A stretch of DNA of 15,849 nucleotides from an uncultured Rhodoplanes sp. (GTDB lineage Bacteria > Pseudomonadota > Alphaproteobacteria > Rhizobiales > Xanthobacteraceae): assembly GCA_936924235.1 (NCBI GenBank), contig CAKZHN010000225.1:1-15849 (forward strand), written 5' to 3'. Position numbers and translations under genes: made by a program. Numbering within the stretch: position 1 is the stretch's first letter; each line of letters begins with the position of its first letter. The notes under the pieces are model-generated. The model was given only the letters and a program-made list of their open reading frames with translations, ran no database searches and was not told the DNA's origin. This document shows, piece by piece, positions 6,429-12,507 of the stretch.

Positions 6429-7510
6429 TCGGCGGCCTCCTTGACGGGCTCGGCGGCGGCGAAGCTCTCGCGCAGCTTGCGAACCAGGCCAAGCTCGGCC
6501 TGGAAGTCCACGTAATGCGGCAGCTTCAGGTGCTCGACGAAGCCGGTCGCCTGCACGTTGTCGGAATGCGACAGCACGAACTCCTCGTCCTGGGCCGGCG
6601 CCTTGACCTCTTCGTCGAGTTCGCGGGCGCGCAAAGCGCGGTCGACCAGCGCCATCGACATCGCCTTGCGCTCGCAGTGGCCGAAGCCCAGGCCATAGCC
6701 GCGCGTGAAGCGCGGCGCTTCGGTCGCGGTGCCGCGGAACTGGTTGATCATCTGGCACTCGGTGACGGTGATGCGGCCGAGCGGCACGGCAAAGCCAAGC
6801 TCGGGCGGTGTGAACTCGACCTCGACCTCGCCCATGCGGATTTCGCCCGCAAACGGATGGTTGCGGCCATAGCCGCGCTGGGTCGAATAGCCGAGCGCCA
6901 GCAGGAAGCCCTCGTCGCCGCGCGCGAGGTTCTGCAGGCGCAGATCGCGGTCGGCGGGAAAGCTCAACGGATCGTGGGTGAGGTCGCCGGGCGCCTCGCC
7001 AGTGTCGGGCGGCGATTGCTCGACAAGATCGTCGGTGCCCAAGAGGTCGGTGACGCGCGGCATCGACGTCTCTGCGGCCTCGGCCTGCGCCGGCTGGTCC
7101 GCGGCTTCTGCGCCCTGCGGCTCAAGCAGCCGGTGGGTGTAATCGAAGGTCGGTCCGAGAATCTGGCCGCCCGGCAGGTCCTTGAATGCCGCCGAGATGC
7201 GCCGGCGCACCGCCATCGTCGAGGTGTCGAGCGGCTCGCTCGCGCCAAAGCGCGGCAGCGTCGCGCGGAAGGCGCGCAAAAGGAAAATCGCCTCGATCAG
7301 ATCGCCTCGCGCCTGCTTGATGGCGAGAGCCGCGAGCTCGCGGTCGTAGAGCGAGCCCTCGTTCATCACCCGGTCGACCGCGAGCGTGAGCTGGCCTTCG
7401 ATCTGTTCGAGCGTCAGCTCCGGCACGGCCGGATCGCCGCGACGCTCGTGGGCGAGCAGCCGATGGGCATTCTCGATGGCGCGTTCGCCGCCTTTCGCCG
7501 CCACATACAT
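6425..7510 (-). CDS. phnI: C-P lyase core subunit PhnI (ribose-phosphonate coupling)
   Basis: PhnI is the nucleosidase-like subunit that, with PhnG, PhnH and PhnL, replaces adenine of ATP by phosphonate. It is also part of the PhnG2H2I2J2 core. The sequence starts MYVAAKGGERAIENAHRLL, the typical PhnI opening. It goes on through the family parts DRVMNEGSLYDRELAALAIKQ, GDLIEAIFLLRAFR and TMAVRRRISAAFKDLPGGQ, and later LALGYSTQRGYGRNHPFAGE and RGYGLGFGHCERKAMSMALVDR. Length is 361 residues against 354 in E. coli. The start ATG at 7510 shares one base with the phnH stop (TAATG), and the stop overlaps phnJ. An acidic and Ala-rich stretch around residues 120-165 is the least conserved part. Confidence 0.96.
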   Translation of the reverse strand: MYVAAKGGERAIENAHRLLAHERRGDPAVPELTLEQIEGQLTLAVDRVMNEGSLYDRELAALAIKQARGDLIEAIFLLRAFRATLPRFGASEPLDTSTMAVRRRISAAFKDLPGGQILGPTFDYTHRLLEPQGAEAADQPAQAEAAETSMPRVTDLLGTDDLVEQSPPDTGEAPGDLTHDPLSFPADRDLRLQNLARGDEGFLLALGYSTQRGYGRNHPFAGEIRMGEVEVEFTPPELGFAVPLGRITVTECQMINQFRGTATEAPRFTRGYGLGFGHCERKAMSMALVDRALRARELDEEVKAPAQDEEFVLSHSDNVQATGFVEHLKLPHYVDFQAELGLVRKLRESFAAAEPVKEAAE

Positions 7511-8103
7511 TATCGGCTCTCCTCAGCCACGTGCACCGAGCGCGGCAGCGCCGCGACCGCATGGCTCGTCACCAGCATCAGGTCGATGCCGCGGGGAAAT
7601 AGCTCGCGGTTGAATGCGAGCCGCTTCACGATGTCCGCAGGCAGCGGATCGGCACGAAACACGACGCGGTCGCGGATGCCGGGGCCGGTCAGCGCCAGCG
7701 AAGGTCCGGCGTCGAAGGACTCGACCTGGAACACGATGGTGGTCGAGCGATCGGGATAGTCGGCGGTGCCGGGATTGAAGGCTTCGAACGGCGGAATGGC
7801 CTGGGGCACGCTGGCAAAGGCGAACGCCGCTTCGCGCGGGTTCTGCACGATCGGACAGCCGCAATAGAAGCGCAGCCATTCGCTGACCAGCGTGCTGGCC
7901 GCAAGGCCGCTGTCGATCCACACCGGCGTGTCGTGATCGCAGAGCGCCAGCGCGACGGCGGCAGCTCCAGGCGACAGCGGCGAGGGTGCCTCGGCGACGC
8001 CGGTGAGCGGCTGCACGCTGCCCGGCCGCGCCGTGGCGTCGAGGATCGCGCGGAACGTCGATTGCGCGGAGAGAACCGAATGGGGGAAGTTTGCCGCAGG
8101 CAT
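7510..8103 (-). CDS. phnH: C-P lyase core subunit PhnH
   Basis: PhnH is a small PLP-transferase-fold protein without PLP. It is a structural and essential subunit of the PhnGHIJ complex. The 197 residues agree with E. coli PhnH (about 194). Recognisable parts are AQSTFRAILDATARPG near the N-terminus, LALCDHDTPVWID, WLRFYCGCPI, the segment FNPGTADYPDRSTTIVFQVESF, LTGPGIRD, and NRELFPRGIDLMLVT. The frame stays open to 8334, but that extension is read-through of phnG; the ATG at 8103 lies one base after the phnG stop and begins MPAANFPHSVLSAQ, a usual N-terminus. The next gene, phnI, starts on its stop codon. Confidence 0.95.
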   Translation of the reverse strand: MPAANFPHSVLSAQSTFRAILDATARPGSVQPLTGVAEAPSPLSPGAAAVALALCDHDTPVWIDSGLAASTLVSEWLRFYCGCPIVQNPREAAFAFASVPQAIPPFEAFNPGTADYPDRSTTIVFQVESFDAGPSLALTGPGIRDRVVFRADPLPADIVKRLAFNRELFPRGIDLMLVTSHAVAALPRSVHVAEESR

Positions 8104-8104
8104 G

Positions 8105-8587
8105 TCAGCCTTCTCCTCGCACCAGCGTGAAGAACTCGACCTTGGTGGCCGCCGTCTGCCGCTCCTGCGTTTCGCGCTCGGCCGTAAGCCGCGTGCGAAT
8201 CGGCGCCAGCACCGCGCGTTCGATCGCCTCGCGATGACCGGCGCTTTGCACCAGCGCGTCGCACAGCGCGATGAGCCGCGCCTTGGCCTGATCGCGGCCG
8301 AGCACATAGCCGATGCCGGCTTCGCCGGTTGCAAGCTTCACGGCCGCGCGTGAGACCGCGGCCTCGCCGAGATTGAACGGCGCGCCGTCGCCGCCAATCC
8401 GGCCGCGCAGCATCACCAATCCGTTCTCGGGCAGGCGAATGTCTTCATGCGCCGGAATGCCGTCGACCGCAGCGATCGCGCTCTCGATCTCGGCCGCGGT
8501 GGCGCAGGCGAGCACCGACATCGCCTCGCGGCGGCGATTGCGGATTTCTGTTTCGTCGTTTGAAACCGTAGCCACGGCCTTCGCCAT
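8105..8587 (-). CDS. phnG: C-P lyase core subunit PhnG
   Basis: PhnG is the small core subunit that pairs with PhnI and PhnJ in C-P lyase and helps the initial coupling step. The 160-residue product shows RREAMSVLACA near the N-terminus, then LPENGLVMLRGRIGGDGAPFNLGEAAVSRAAV, the conserved GIGYVLGRDQAKARLIALCDAL, and a C-terminal part ending TKVEFFTLVRGEG, all of PhnG type. It is the first gene of the operon. The ATG at 8587 is only 12 bases from the PhnF-type palindrome (8599-8620), giving a short leader without a strong ribosome site. The protein has two Cys, at about 27 and 109. Confidence 0.94.
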   Translation of the reverse strand: MAKAVATVSNDETEIRNRRREAMSVLACATAAEIESAIAAVDGIPAHEDIRLPENGLVMLRGRIGGDGAPFNLGEAAVSRAAVKLATGEAGIGYVLGRDQAKARLIALCDALVQSAGHREAIERAVLAPIRTRLTAERETQERQTAATKVEFFTLVRGEG

Positions 8588-8598
8588 TGCTGTTCACA

Positions 8599-8620
8599 GT
8601 TGTCTATGTTAATAGACAAC
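8599..8620. promoter_or_regulatory. PhnF-type operator, perfect 9-4-9 palindrome
   Basis: GTTGTCTAT and ATAGACAAC are perfect inverted arms around the spacer GTTA, between divergent phnG and phnF. TCTA..TAGA-type dyads are usual for HutC/PhnF-like GntR repressors, and phnF is adjacent. On the minus strand the site covers the proposed -10 of the phnG promoter, so binding should block phnG transcription and possibly phnF itself. Confidence 0.85.
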
Positions 8621-8637
8621 TCTCTAGCCTTTGTCGA
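8609..8637 (-). promoter_or_regulatory. Putative sigma70-type promoter of the phnG operon
   Basis: On the minus strand TCGACA (8637-8632) and TATTAA (8614-8609) are 17 bases apart, a good match in sequence and spacing for a housekeeping promoter. The -10 lies inside the PhnF-type palindrome. The predicted start of transcription leaves roughly 15-20 bases of leader before phnG. Confidence 0.6.
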
Positions 8638-8647
8638 TGAAGATTTC

Positions 8648-8665
8648 GTGACACGATCATGACGC
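8648..8665 (-). promoter_or_regulatory. Pho-box-like repeat before phnG, over the phnF start
   Basis: On the minus strand GCGTCAT-GATC-GTGTCAC matches the rhizobial Pho-box pattern CTGTCAT-N4-CTGTCAT in spacing and in 10 of 14 bases. It lies about 10 bases upstream of the proposed -35 of phnG and includes the phnF start codon. Fit to consensus is moderate, so PhoB binding is a proposal. Confidence 0.4.
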
Positions 8666-9420
8666 GCAACGCCAGCCACAATGCGGAGCTGCTGGATCCC
8701 TCACGCGAGGCGGAGGCCGGCGTATCGCTGTGGCGGCGCATCGCCGACGAGATCGAGAACTCGATCATGCGCGGCGTGTTCGAGCCCGGCAGCAAGCTGC
8801 CCGGCGAGATGGAGATCGCGGGCCGGTTCGGCGTCAACCGCCACACCGTGCGCCGCGCCATCGCGGCGCTCGCCAATCGCGGCTTGGTGCGCGCCGAGCG
8901 CGGCAGCGGCACCTTCATCGAGCAGCAGCGCATTCCCTATCCGATCAAGCAGCGGACGCGGTTCTCCGAGATCATCGGCGGCGCGGGCCATGCGGTCAGC
9001 GGACGCCTCGTTTCCAGCGCCATCGAGGAGTGCAACGCGGAGCTCGCCAAGTCCTTGAAAATCAAGGCCGGAACGCAGGTGGCGCGGCTCGAAAAGCTGC
9101 GTCACGCCGACCGGGTTCCGCTGTGCGCCTCGACCACCTGGCTCGACGCGGCGCGCTTTCCCGGCGCCGCCTCGGTCTATGCCTCGACGAATTCGATCAC
9201 GCGCATGCTGACCAAATTCGGCGTTAAGAATTACTCGCGCAAAAGCACGCGGGTGACGGCCGCGATCGCCGAAGCCTCCGACGCGGCGATGCTCCGCGTC
9301 GCGATCGGGCGTCCGCTGCTGGTGGTGGAAAGTGTCGACATCGATGGCGAGGGCATTCCGATCCTGACATCGCGGTCGCGCTTTGCCGCCGATCGTCTCG
9401 AACTGGTGATCGAGACGTGA
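8659..9420 (+). CDS. phnF: GntR/HutC-family regulator PhnF
   Basis: The 253-residue protein has an N-terminal GntR winged helix-turn-helix (about 23-88): SLWRRIADEIENSIMRGVFE, PGSKLPGEMEIAGRFGVNRH, TVRRAIAALANRGLVRAERG, then SGTFIEQQ. A UTRA ligand domain follows (about 105-250), with RTRFSEII, VARLEKLRHADRVPL and a final SRSRFAADRLELVIE. In other bacteria PhnF represses phn or phosphate-transport genes and is released by a pathway ligand; here the inducer is not visible from sequence. It is divergent from phnG with 71 bases between, holding the palindrome it probably binds. The ATG at 8659 has no strong ribosome site. A terminator-less 105-base gap separates it from the acyltransferase gene. 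Confidence 0.92.
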   Translation: MTRNASHNAELLDPSREAEAGVSLWRRIADEIENSIMRGVFEPGSKLPGEMEIAGRFGVNRHTVRRAIAALANRGLVRAERGSGTFIEQQRIPYPIKQRTRFSEIIGGAGHAVSGRLVSSAIEECNAELAKSLKIKAGTQVARLEKLRHADRVPLCASTTWLDAARFPGAASVYASTNSITRMLTKFGVKNYSRKSTRVTAAIAEASDAAMLRVAIGRPLLVVESVDIDGEGIPILTSRSRFAADRLELVIET

Positions 9421-9428
9421 GGCGCGAG

Positions 9429-9478
9429 TTGTCCGCGAAATCGCCGACAAGCGGTCGGCGCCGTCATCCCATCGTCAT
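9429..9478 (+). promoter_or_regulatory. Promoter block with Pho-box-like repeat before the acyltransferase
   Basis: TTGTC-N12-GACAA (9429-9450) is followed after 10 bases by CCGTCAT-CCCA-TCGTCAT (9461-9478), an 11-bp direct repeat matching the Pho-box pattern CTGTCAT-N4-CTGTCAT in 11 of 14 bases. The same arrangement occurs before phnC at 11405-11455. A competing hairpin, CGCCGAC/GTCGGCG (9442-9460), overlaps it. No convincing -10 is seen. Confidence 0.45.
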
Positions 9479-9525
9479 GGTCGCTCCGCACCACGGAGTG
9501 CGCCGCAGAGGTGAGTTGCACCGTC

Positions 9526-10167
9526 ATGGTAGGCAAAACGCTTTCAAATGAGCCGGTGATCGATCCGTCTGCGAGGCTCAAGGATTGCACGCTGGGCTGC
9601 TATACGGAGGTCGGCGCACGCGTGAAGCTCCACGAAGTGAAGATGTCGGACTACTCCTATGTGGAGAACGACAGCGACATCGCCTATTCCAGCATCGGCA
9701 AGTTCTGCTCGATCGCGGCGATGACCCGCATCAATCCGGGCAATCACCCGATGTGGCGGGCGAGCCAATCGCACTTCACCTACCGCGCCAGCGCCTATTT
9801 TCCCGGCGAGGAAGACGAGCACGAGTTCTTCGCCTGGCGGCGCGCGCATCACGTCAGCATCGGCAATGATGTGTGGATCGGGCACGGCGCGATCGTGCTG
9901 GCCGGCCGCAGCATCGGCGACGGCGCCGTGATCGCGGGCGGTGCGGTCGTCACCAAGGACGTGGCGCCTTATACGATTGTCGGCGGCAACCCAGCGCGGC
10001 CCATTCGTCCACGGTTTCCCGCCGAGATCGCGGCGCGCATGCAAGCGCTCGCCTGGTGGGACTGGCCGCACGAGCAGCTTCATGCGGCGCTGGCTGATTT
10101 TCGCAAGCTTTCCGCCGAGGAATTCCTCGACCGTTACGAAACAGCCAGCCGCTCCGCGGTTGCGTGA
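9526..10167 (+). CDS. Phosphonate-associated hexapeptide-repeat acyltransferase
   Basis: The product is a left-handed beta-helix acyltransferase of the xenobiotic/chloramphenicol acetyltransferase kind, and fits the family named 'phosphonate metabolism protein, transferase hexapeptide repeat family' (TIGR03308, by recall). Hexapeptide turns are seen as VIDPSARLKDCTLG, YVENDSDIAYSSIGKFCSIA, and VSIGNDVWIGHGAIVLAG, then SIGDGAVIAGGAVVTKDVAP. The loop NPGNHPMWRASQSHF (about 70-84) carries the likely catalytic His74. IVGGNPARPIRPRF closes the helix. I choose the ATG at 9526 (213 residues) because AGAGGTGAG lies about 10 bases upstream; the GTG at 9511 is inside that ribosome site. Acceptor is unknown. 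The second phnM starts 21 bases later, so the two are probably cotranscribed. Confidence 0.88.
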   Translation: MVGKTLSNEPVIDPSARLKDCTLGCYTEVGARVKLHEVKMSDYSYVENDSDIAYSSIGKFCSIAAMTRINPGNHPMWRASQSHFTYRASAYFPGEEDEHEFFAWRRAHHVSIGNDVWIGHGAIVLAGRSIGDGAVIAGGAVVTKDVAPYTIVGGNPARPIRPRFPAEIAARMQALAWWDWPHEQLHAALADFRKLSAEEFLDRYETASRSAVA

Positions 10168-10188
10168 ACGAAGATCATGAGTTGACCG

Positions 10189-11346
10189 ATGGAAATCCGG
10201 ATTACAGGCGCAAACACATTGCTCGACGGCGGCCTTGAGGTCGCGCCGGTTCATGTCAGCCCGGCCGACGGGGTGATTTCGGACGTTGGCTCGGATCGCG
10301 CGGCGGGCCGGACCATCGACGCCGACGGCCTTTATCTCCTGCCCGGCATCGTCGACATGCATGGCGACGCCTTCGAGCGGCAGATGATGCCGCGGCCCGG
10401 CGTCAACGTGGCGCTCGACGTGGCGCTCGCCGACAGCGACCGGCAGGCGGTCGCGAACGGCATCACCACGGTGTTCCACGGCGTGACCTGGTCCTGGGAG
10501 CCGGGCCTGCGCGGCTCGGAGAACGCGCGGGGCATCCTTGCCGGCATCGAGACGATGAAGCCGAAGCTCTCGGCAGACACGCGTTATCACCTGCGCCACG
10601 AGACCTTCAACCTCGACGCCGAGCCGGAGGTGCTCGACTGGGTCGCGGCGCGCCGCGTCGGCGCGGTTGCCTTCAACGACCATCTGCCGTCATCGGACAG
10701 CCTGGCCAAGCGGCCGGACAAGATCTCCCAGATGGTCGAGCGCGCCGGTATTCCGCGCGAGGATTTTCTGGCGCTGGTGCAGCGCCTGCATGCGCGGCGC
10801 GAGGAAGTGCCGGTGTCGATCTCGCGGATCGCCGCGGAGGCTGGTTCGAACCGCGTGCCGCTTCTGTCGCATGACGATGCGAGCCCGCAGCAGCGCCAGT
10901 GGTTCCGCGGGCTCGGCTGCCGAGTCAGCGAATTCCCGGTGAACATCGAGACCGCGACCGACGCCGCCAATGCGGGCGACGCCATCGTGCTCGGCGCGCC
11001 GAACGTGATGCGCGGCAAGAGTCACATGGGCTGGGTCAATGCCGCCGAGATGGTCGGCCGCGGGCTCTGCTCGATCCTGGCATCCGACTACTACTATCCG
11101 GCGCAGTTGATCGCGGCGTTCCGCCTGGCCGAGCAGGGCACGGCGCCGCTGCAAACCGCGTGGCGGCTGGTGTCCGAGACACCGGCCCGGGCCATGGGCC
11201 TCGATGACCGCGGCGCCATCGCTGAAGGCAAGCGCGCCGATCTGCTGCTGGTCGAGGCTGAGGCGAAAGGCCGCCCCCGCGTGGTCGCGGTGATCGTGGC
11301 CGGCCGCATCGTTCATCTCACCGAACCGGAACGTATTGTGCACTGA
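10189..11346 (+). CDS. Second, divergent PhnM-family amidohydrolase
   Basis: This 385-residue protein shares the PhnM frame with the gene at 2381-3550 but is clearly a paralog. Seen: LLPGIVDMHGDAFERQMMPRPGV with His58-x-Asp60, NGITTVFHGVTWSWE, YHLRHETFN, FNDHLPSS, LLSHDDASPQQRQWF, VSEFPVNIETA, VLGAPNVMRGKSH, and LASDYYYPAQL with Asp300. The metal-binding pattern is kept, so it is probably active. The canonical stretch DHTPGQRQF, present in the other copy and in E. coli PhnM, is replaced by DHLPSSDSL, and the helical insert after it is rebuilt. It may act on another ribosyl-phosphonate triphosphate or on a modified intermediate. Pairing with the acyltransferase 21 bases upstream is the main clue. 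Annotation pipelines would name it phnM. Confidence 0.85.
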   Translation: MEIRITGANTLLDGGLEVAPVHVSPADGVISDVGSDRAAGRTIDADGLYLLPGIVDMHGDAFERQMMPRPGVNVALDVALADSDRQAVANGITTVFHGVTWSWEPGLRGSENARGILAGIETMKPKLSADTRYHLRHETFNLDAEPEVLDWVAARRVGAVAFNDHLPSSDSLAKRPDKISQMVERAGIPREDFLALVQRLHARREEVPVSISRIAAEAGSNRVPLLSHDDASPQQRQWFRGLGCRVSEFPVNIETATDAANAGDAIVLGAPNVMRGKSHMGWVNAAEMVGRGLCSILASDYYYPAQLIAAFRLAEQGTAPLQTAWRLVSETPARAMGLDDRGAIAEGKRADLLLVEAEAKGRPRVVAVIVAGRIVHLTEPERIVH

Positions 11347-11354
11347 CGCTGCGC

Positions 11355-11376
11355 CAAGGCTGTTCCTACAGCCTTG
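11355..11376 (+). terminator. Stem-loop after the second phnM
   Basis: CAAGGCTGT and ACAGCCTTG form a perfect 9-bp stem with a TCCT loop, 8 bases after the stop codon. No T-run follows (ATGTCGCAGG), so it may be a Rho-assisted terminator or an mRNA 3'-end protector. It separates this unit from the phnC promoter block that begins at 11405. Confidence 0.55.
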
Positions 11377-11404
11377 ATGTCGCAGGTGAAATTTCTCAGC
11401 GGCC

Positions 11405-11455
11405 TTGTCTAGCGAAACGGCGACAGGCCCGGCTCGCGCTTCATCCAACTGTCAT
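11405..11455 (+). promoter_or_regulatory. Promoter block with Pho-box-like repeat before phnC
   Basis: TTGTC-N12-GACAG (11405-11426) is followed after 11 bases by GCTTCAT-CCAA-CTGTCAT (11438-11455). The second half is a perfect Pho-box unit and the total is 11 of 14 with correct 11-bp period. The order and spacing copy those at 9429-9478. The phnC start codon is 57 bases downstream. Confidence 0.5.
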
Positions 11456-11511
11456 ATGCGGCTGTTACGCCCGAATTGCTGGGCCTCATTGCTCGCATCT
11501 GGGAGTGCGCT

Positions 11512-12435
11512 GTGCCGGCTGAGCCTGTCGTCCAAGCACGACACATATCGAAATCATTCGGTCAGGTTCGCGTGCTGAACAGCGTCAGCTTCAGCATCGA
11601 ACGTGGCGAGATGGTCGGCCTGATCGGCGCCTCCGGCTCCGGCAAGTCGACGCTCATCCGCACCATCGCGGGCCTGACCCCGATCGATCGCAACGCCAAC
11701 GGCAACAGCCCCGCCAACGGCGAGGTGCTGCTGTTCTCGCGGCCGATCCAGCAGCAGGGCCGCATCGCGCGCTCGGCCAACGCGCTGCGCGCGCGGGTCG
11801 GCGTGATCTTCCAGCAGTTCAATCTGGTGCCGCGGCTGTCGGTGCTGACCAATGTGTGCCTCGGCCGTCTCGGCCGCATGTCGTTCATCGACGCGACGCT
11901 CGGCCGGTTCTCGATGGATGAGAAGAAGCGCGCGATGCGCGCGCTGGCGCGGGTCGGCATCGCCGACCATGCGCTGAAGCGCGGCTGCGATCTGTCCGGC
12001 GGCCAGCAGCAGCGCGCCGCGATCGCCCGCACGCTGATGCAGGGGGCAGAGTTCATCGTCGCCGACGAGCCGATCGCCTCGCTCGATCCGAGCTCGGCGC
12101 GGCGCGTCATGGACATCCTCGCCGACCTCAACCGGCGCGACAACATCACGGTGCTCGTCTCGCTGCACCAGGTCGAATACACGCTGCGCTACTGCCCGCG
12201 CACCATCGCGCTGAAGGCCGGTGAGATCGTCTATGACGGGCCGTCGCGCGCGCTGACGCCGGAATTCCTGGCCTCGATCTACGGCGCCGAGAGCGAGGAC
12301 CTGTTTGCCTCGATCGATGCGCAGCCGCTGCCGCAGGACACCGAAGTGCGCAAGCCGTCGGCCGAGTCGAGCCTGGTGCCGTTCGACCTGGCGCGGCGCG
12401 GCGCGGCCGAGCAGCGTCCGCATCTCAACGCCTGA
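11512..12435 (+). CDS. phnC: Phosphonate ABC importer ATPase PhnC
   Basis: PhnC is the cytoplasmic ATPase that powers phosphonate uptake with PhnD and PhnE. Motifs: Walker A GASGSGKST (39-47), Q-loop FQQFNLVPRLSVLTNV, signature LSGGQQQR (161-168), Walker B/D-loop FIVADEPIASLDP (181-193) and switch His219. The segment VCLGRLGRMSFIDATLGRFS is typical of PhnC. I choose the GTG at 11512 (307 residues) since GGGAG lies six bases upstream and homology begins right after; a TTG at 11476 would add 12 unlikely residues. Compared with E. coli PhnC (about 262) there is a short insert after Walker A (NANGNSPANG) and a hydrophilic C-terminal tail of about 35-40 residues with no recognised domain. Confidence 0.94.
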   Translation: MPAEPVVQARHISKSFGQVRVLNSVSFSIERGEMVGLIGASGSGKSTLIRTIAGLTPIDRNANGNSPANGEVLLFSRPIQQQGRIARSANALRARVGVIFQQFNLVPRLSVLTNVCLGRLGRMSFIDATLGRFSMDEKKRAMRALARVGIADHALKRGCDLSGGQQQRAAIARTLMQGAEFIVADEPIASLDPSSARRVMDILADLNRRDNITVLVSLHQVEYTLRYCPRTIALKAGEIVYDGPSRALTPEFLASIYGAESEDLFASIDAQPLPQDTEVRKPSAESSLVPFDLARRGAAEQRPHLNA

Positions 12436-12444
12436 GTCATCCGA

Positions 12445-12459
12445 TCGTCCAGGGGACGA
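12445..12459 (+). other. Small hairpin in the phnC-phnD gap
   Basis: TCGTCC-AGG-GGACGA is a perfect 6-bp stem with a 3-base loop in the 72-base space between phnC and phnD. It could protect or separate the phnD part of the mRNA. No promoter pair is evident here. Confidence 0.3.
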
Positions 12460-12507
12460 ACCATCACCCAAGATTTCCGAGAATCCCGACATACAGGAGA
12501 GGCACCC

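Noticed and set aside
5553..6758. 401-codon version of phnJ and 274-codon version of phnH (7510-8334)
   Set aside because: The N-terminal additions are read-through of phnI and phnG DNA in a wrong frame; overlap starts at 6428 and 8103 give family-length proteins.
9429..9450. TTGTC-N12-GACAA as a second PhnF operator
   Set aside because: Arms are two bases further apart than in the perfect operator and lack the TAT/ATA inner part. Kept only as part of the duplicated promoter block.
11449..11468. CTGTCAT and CTGTTAC (11462-11468) as a Pho box
   Set aside because: The units are 13 bases apart, not 11. The pairing GCTTCAT/CTGTCAT at 11438-11455 has the correct period.
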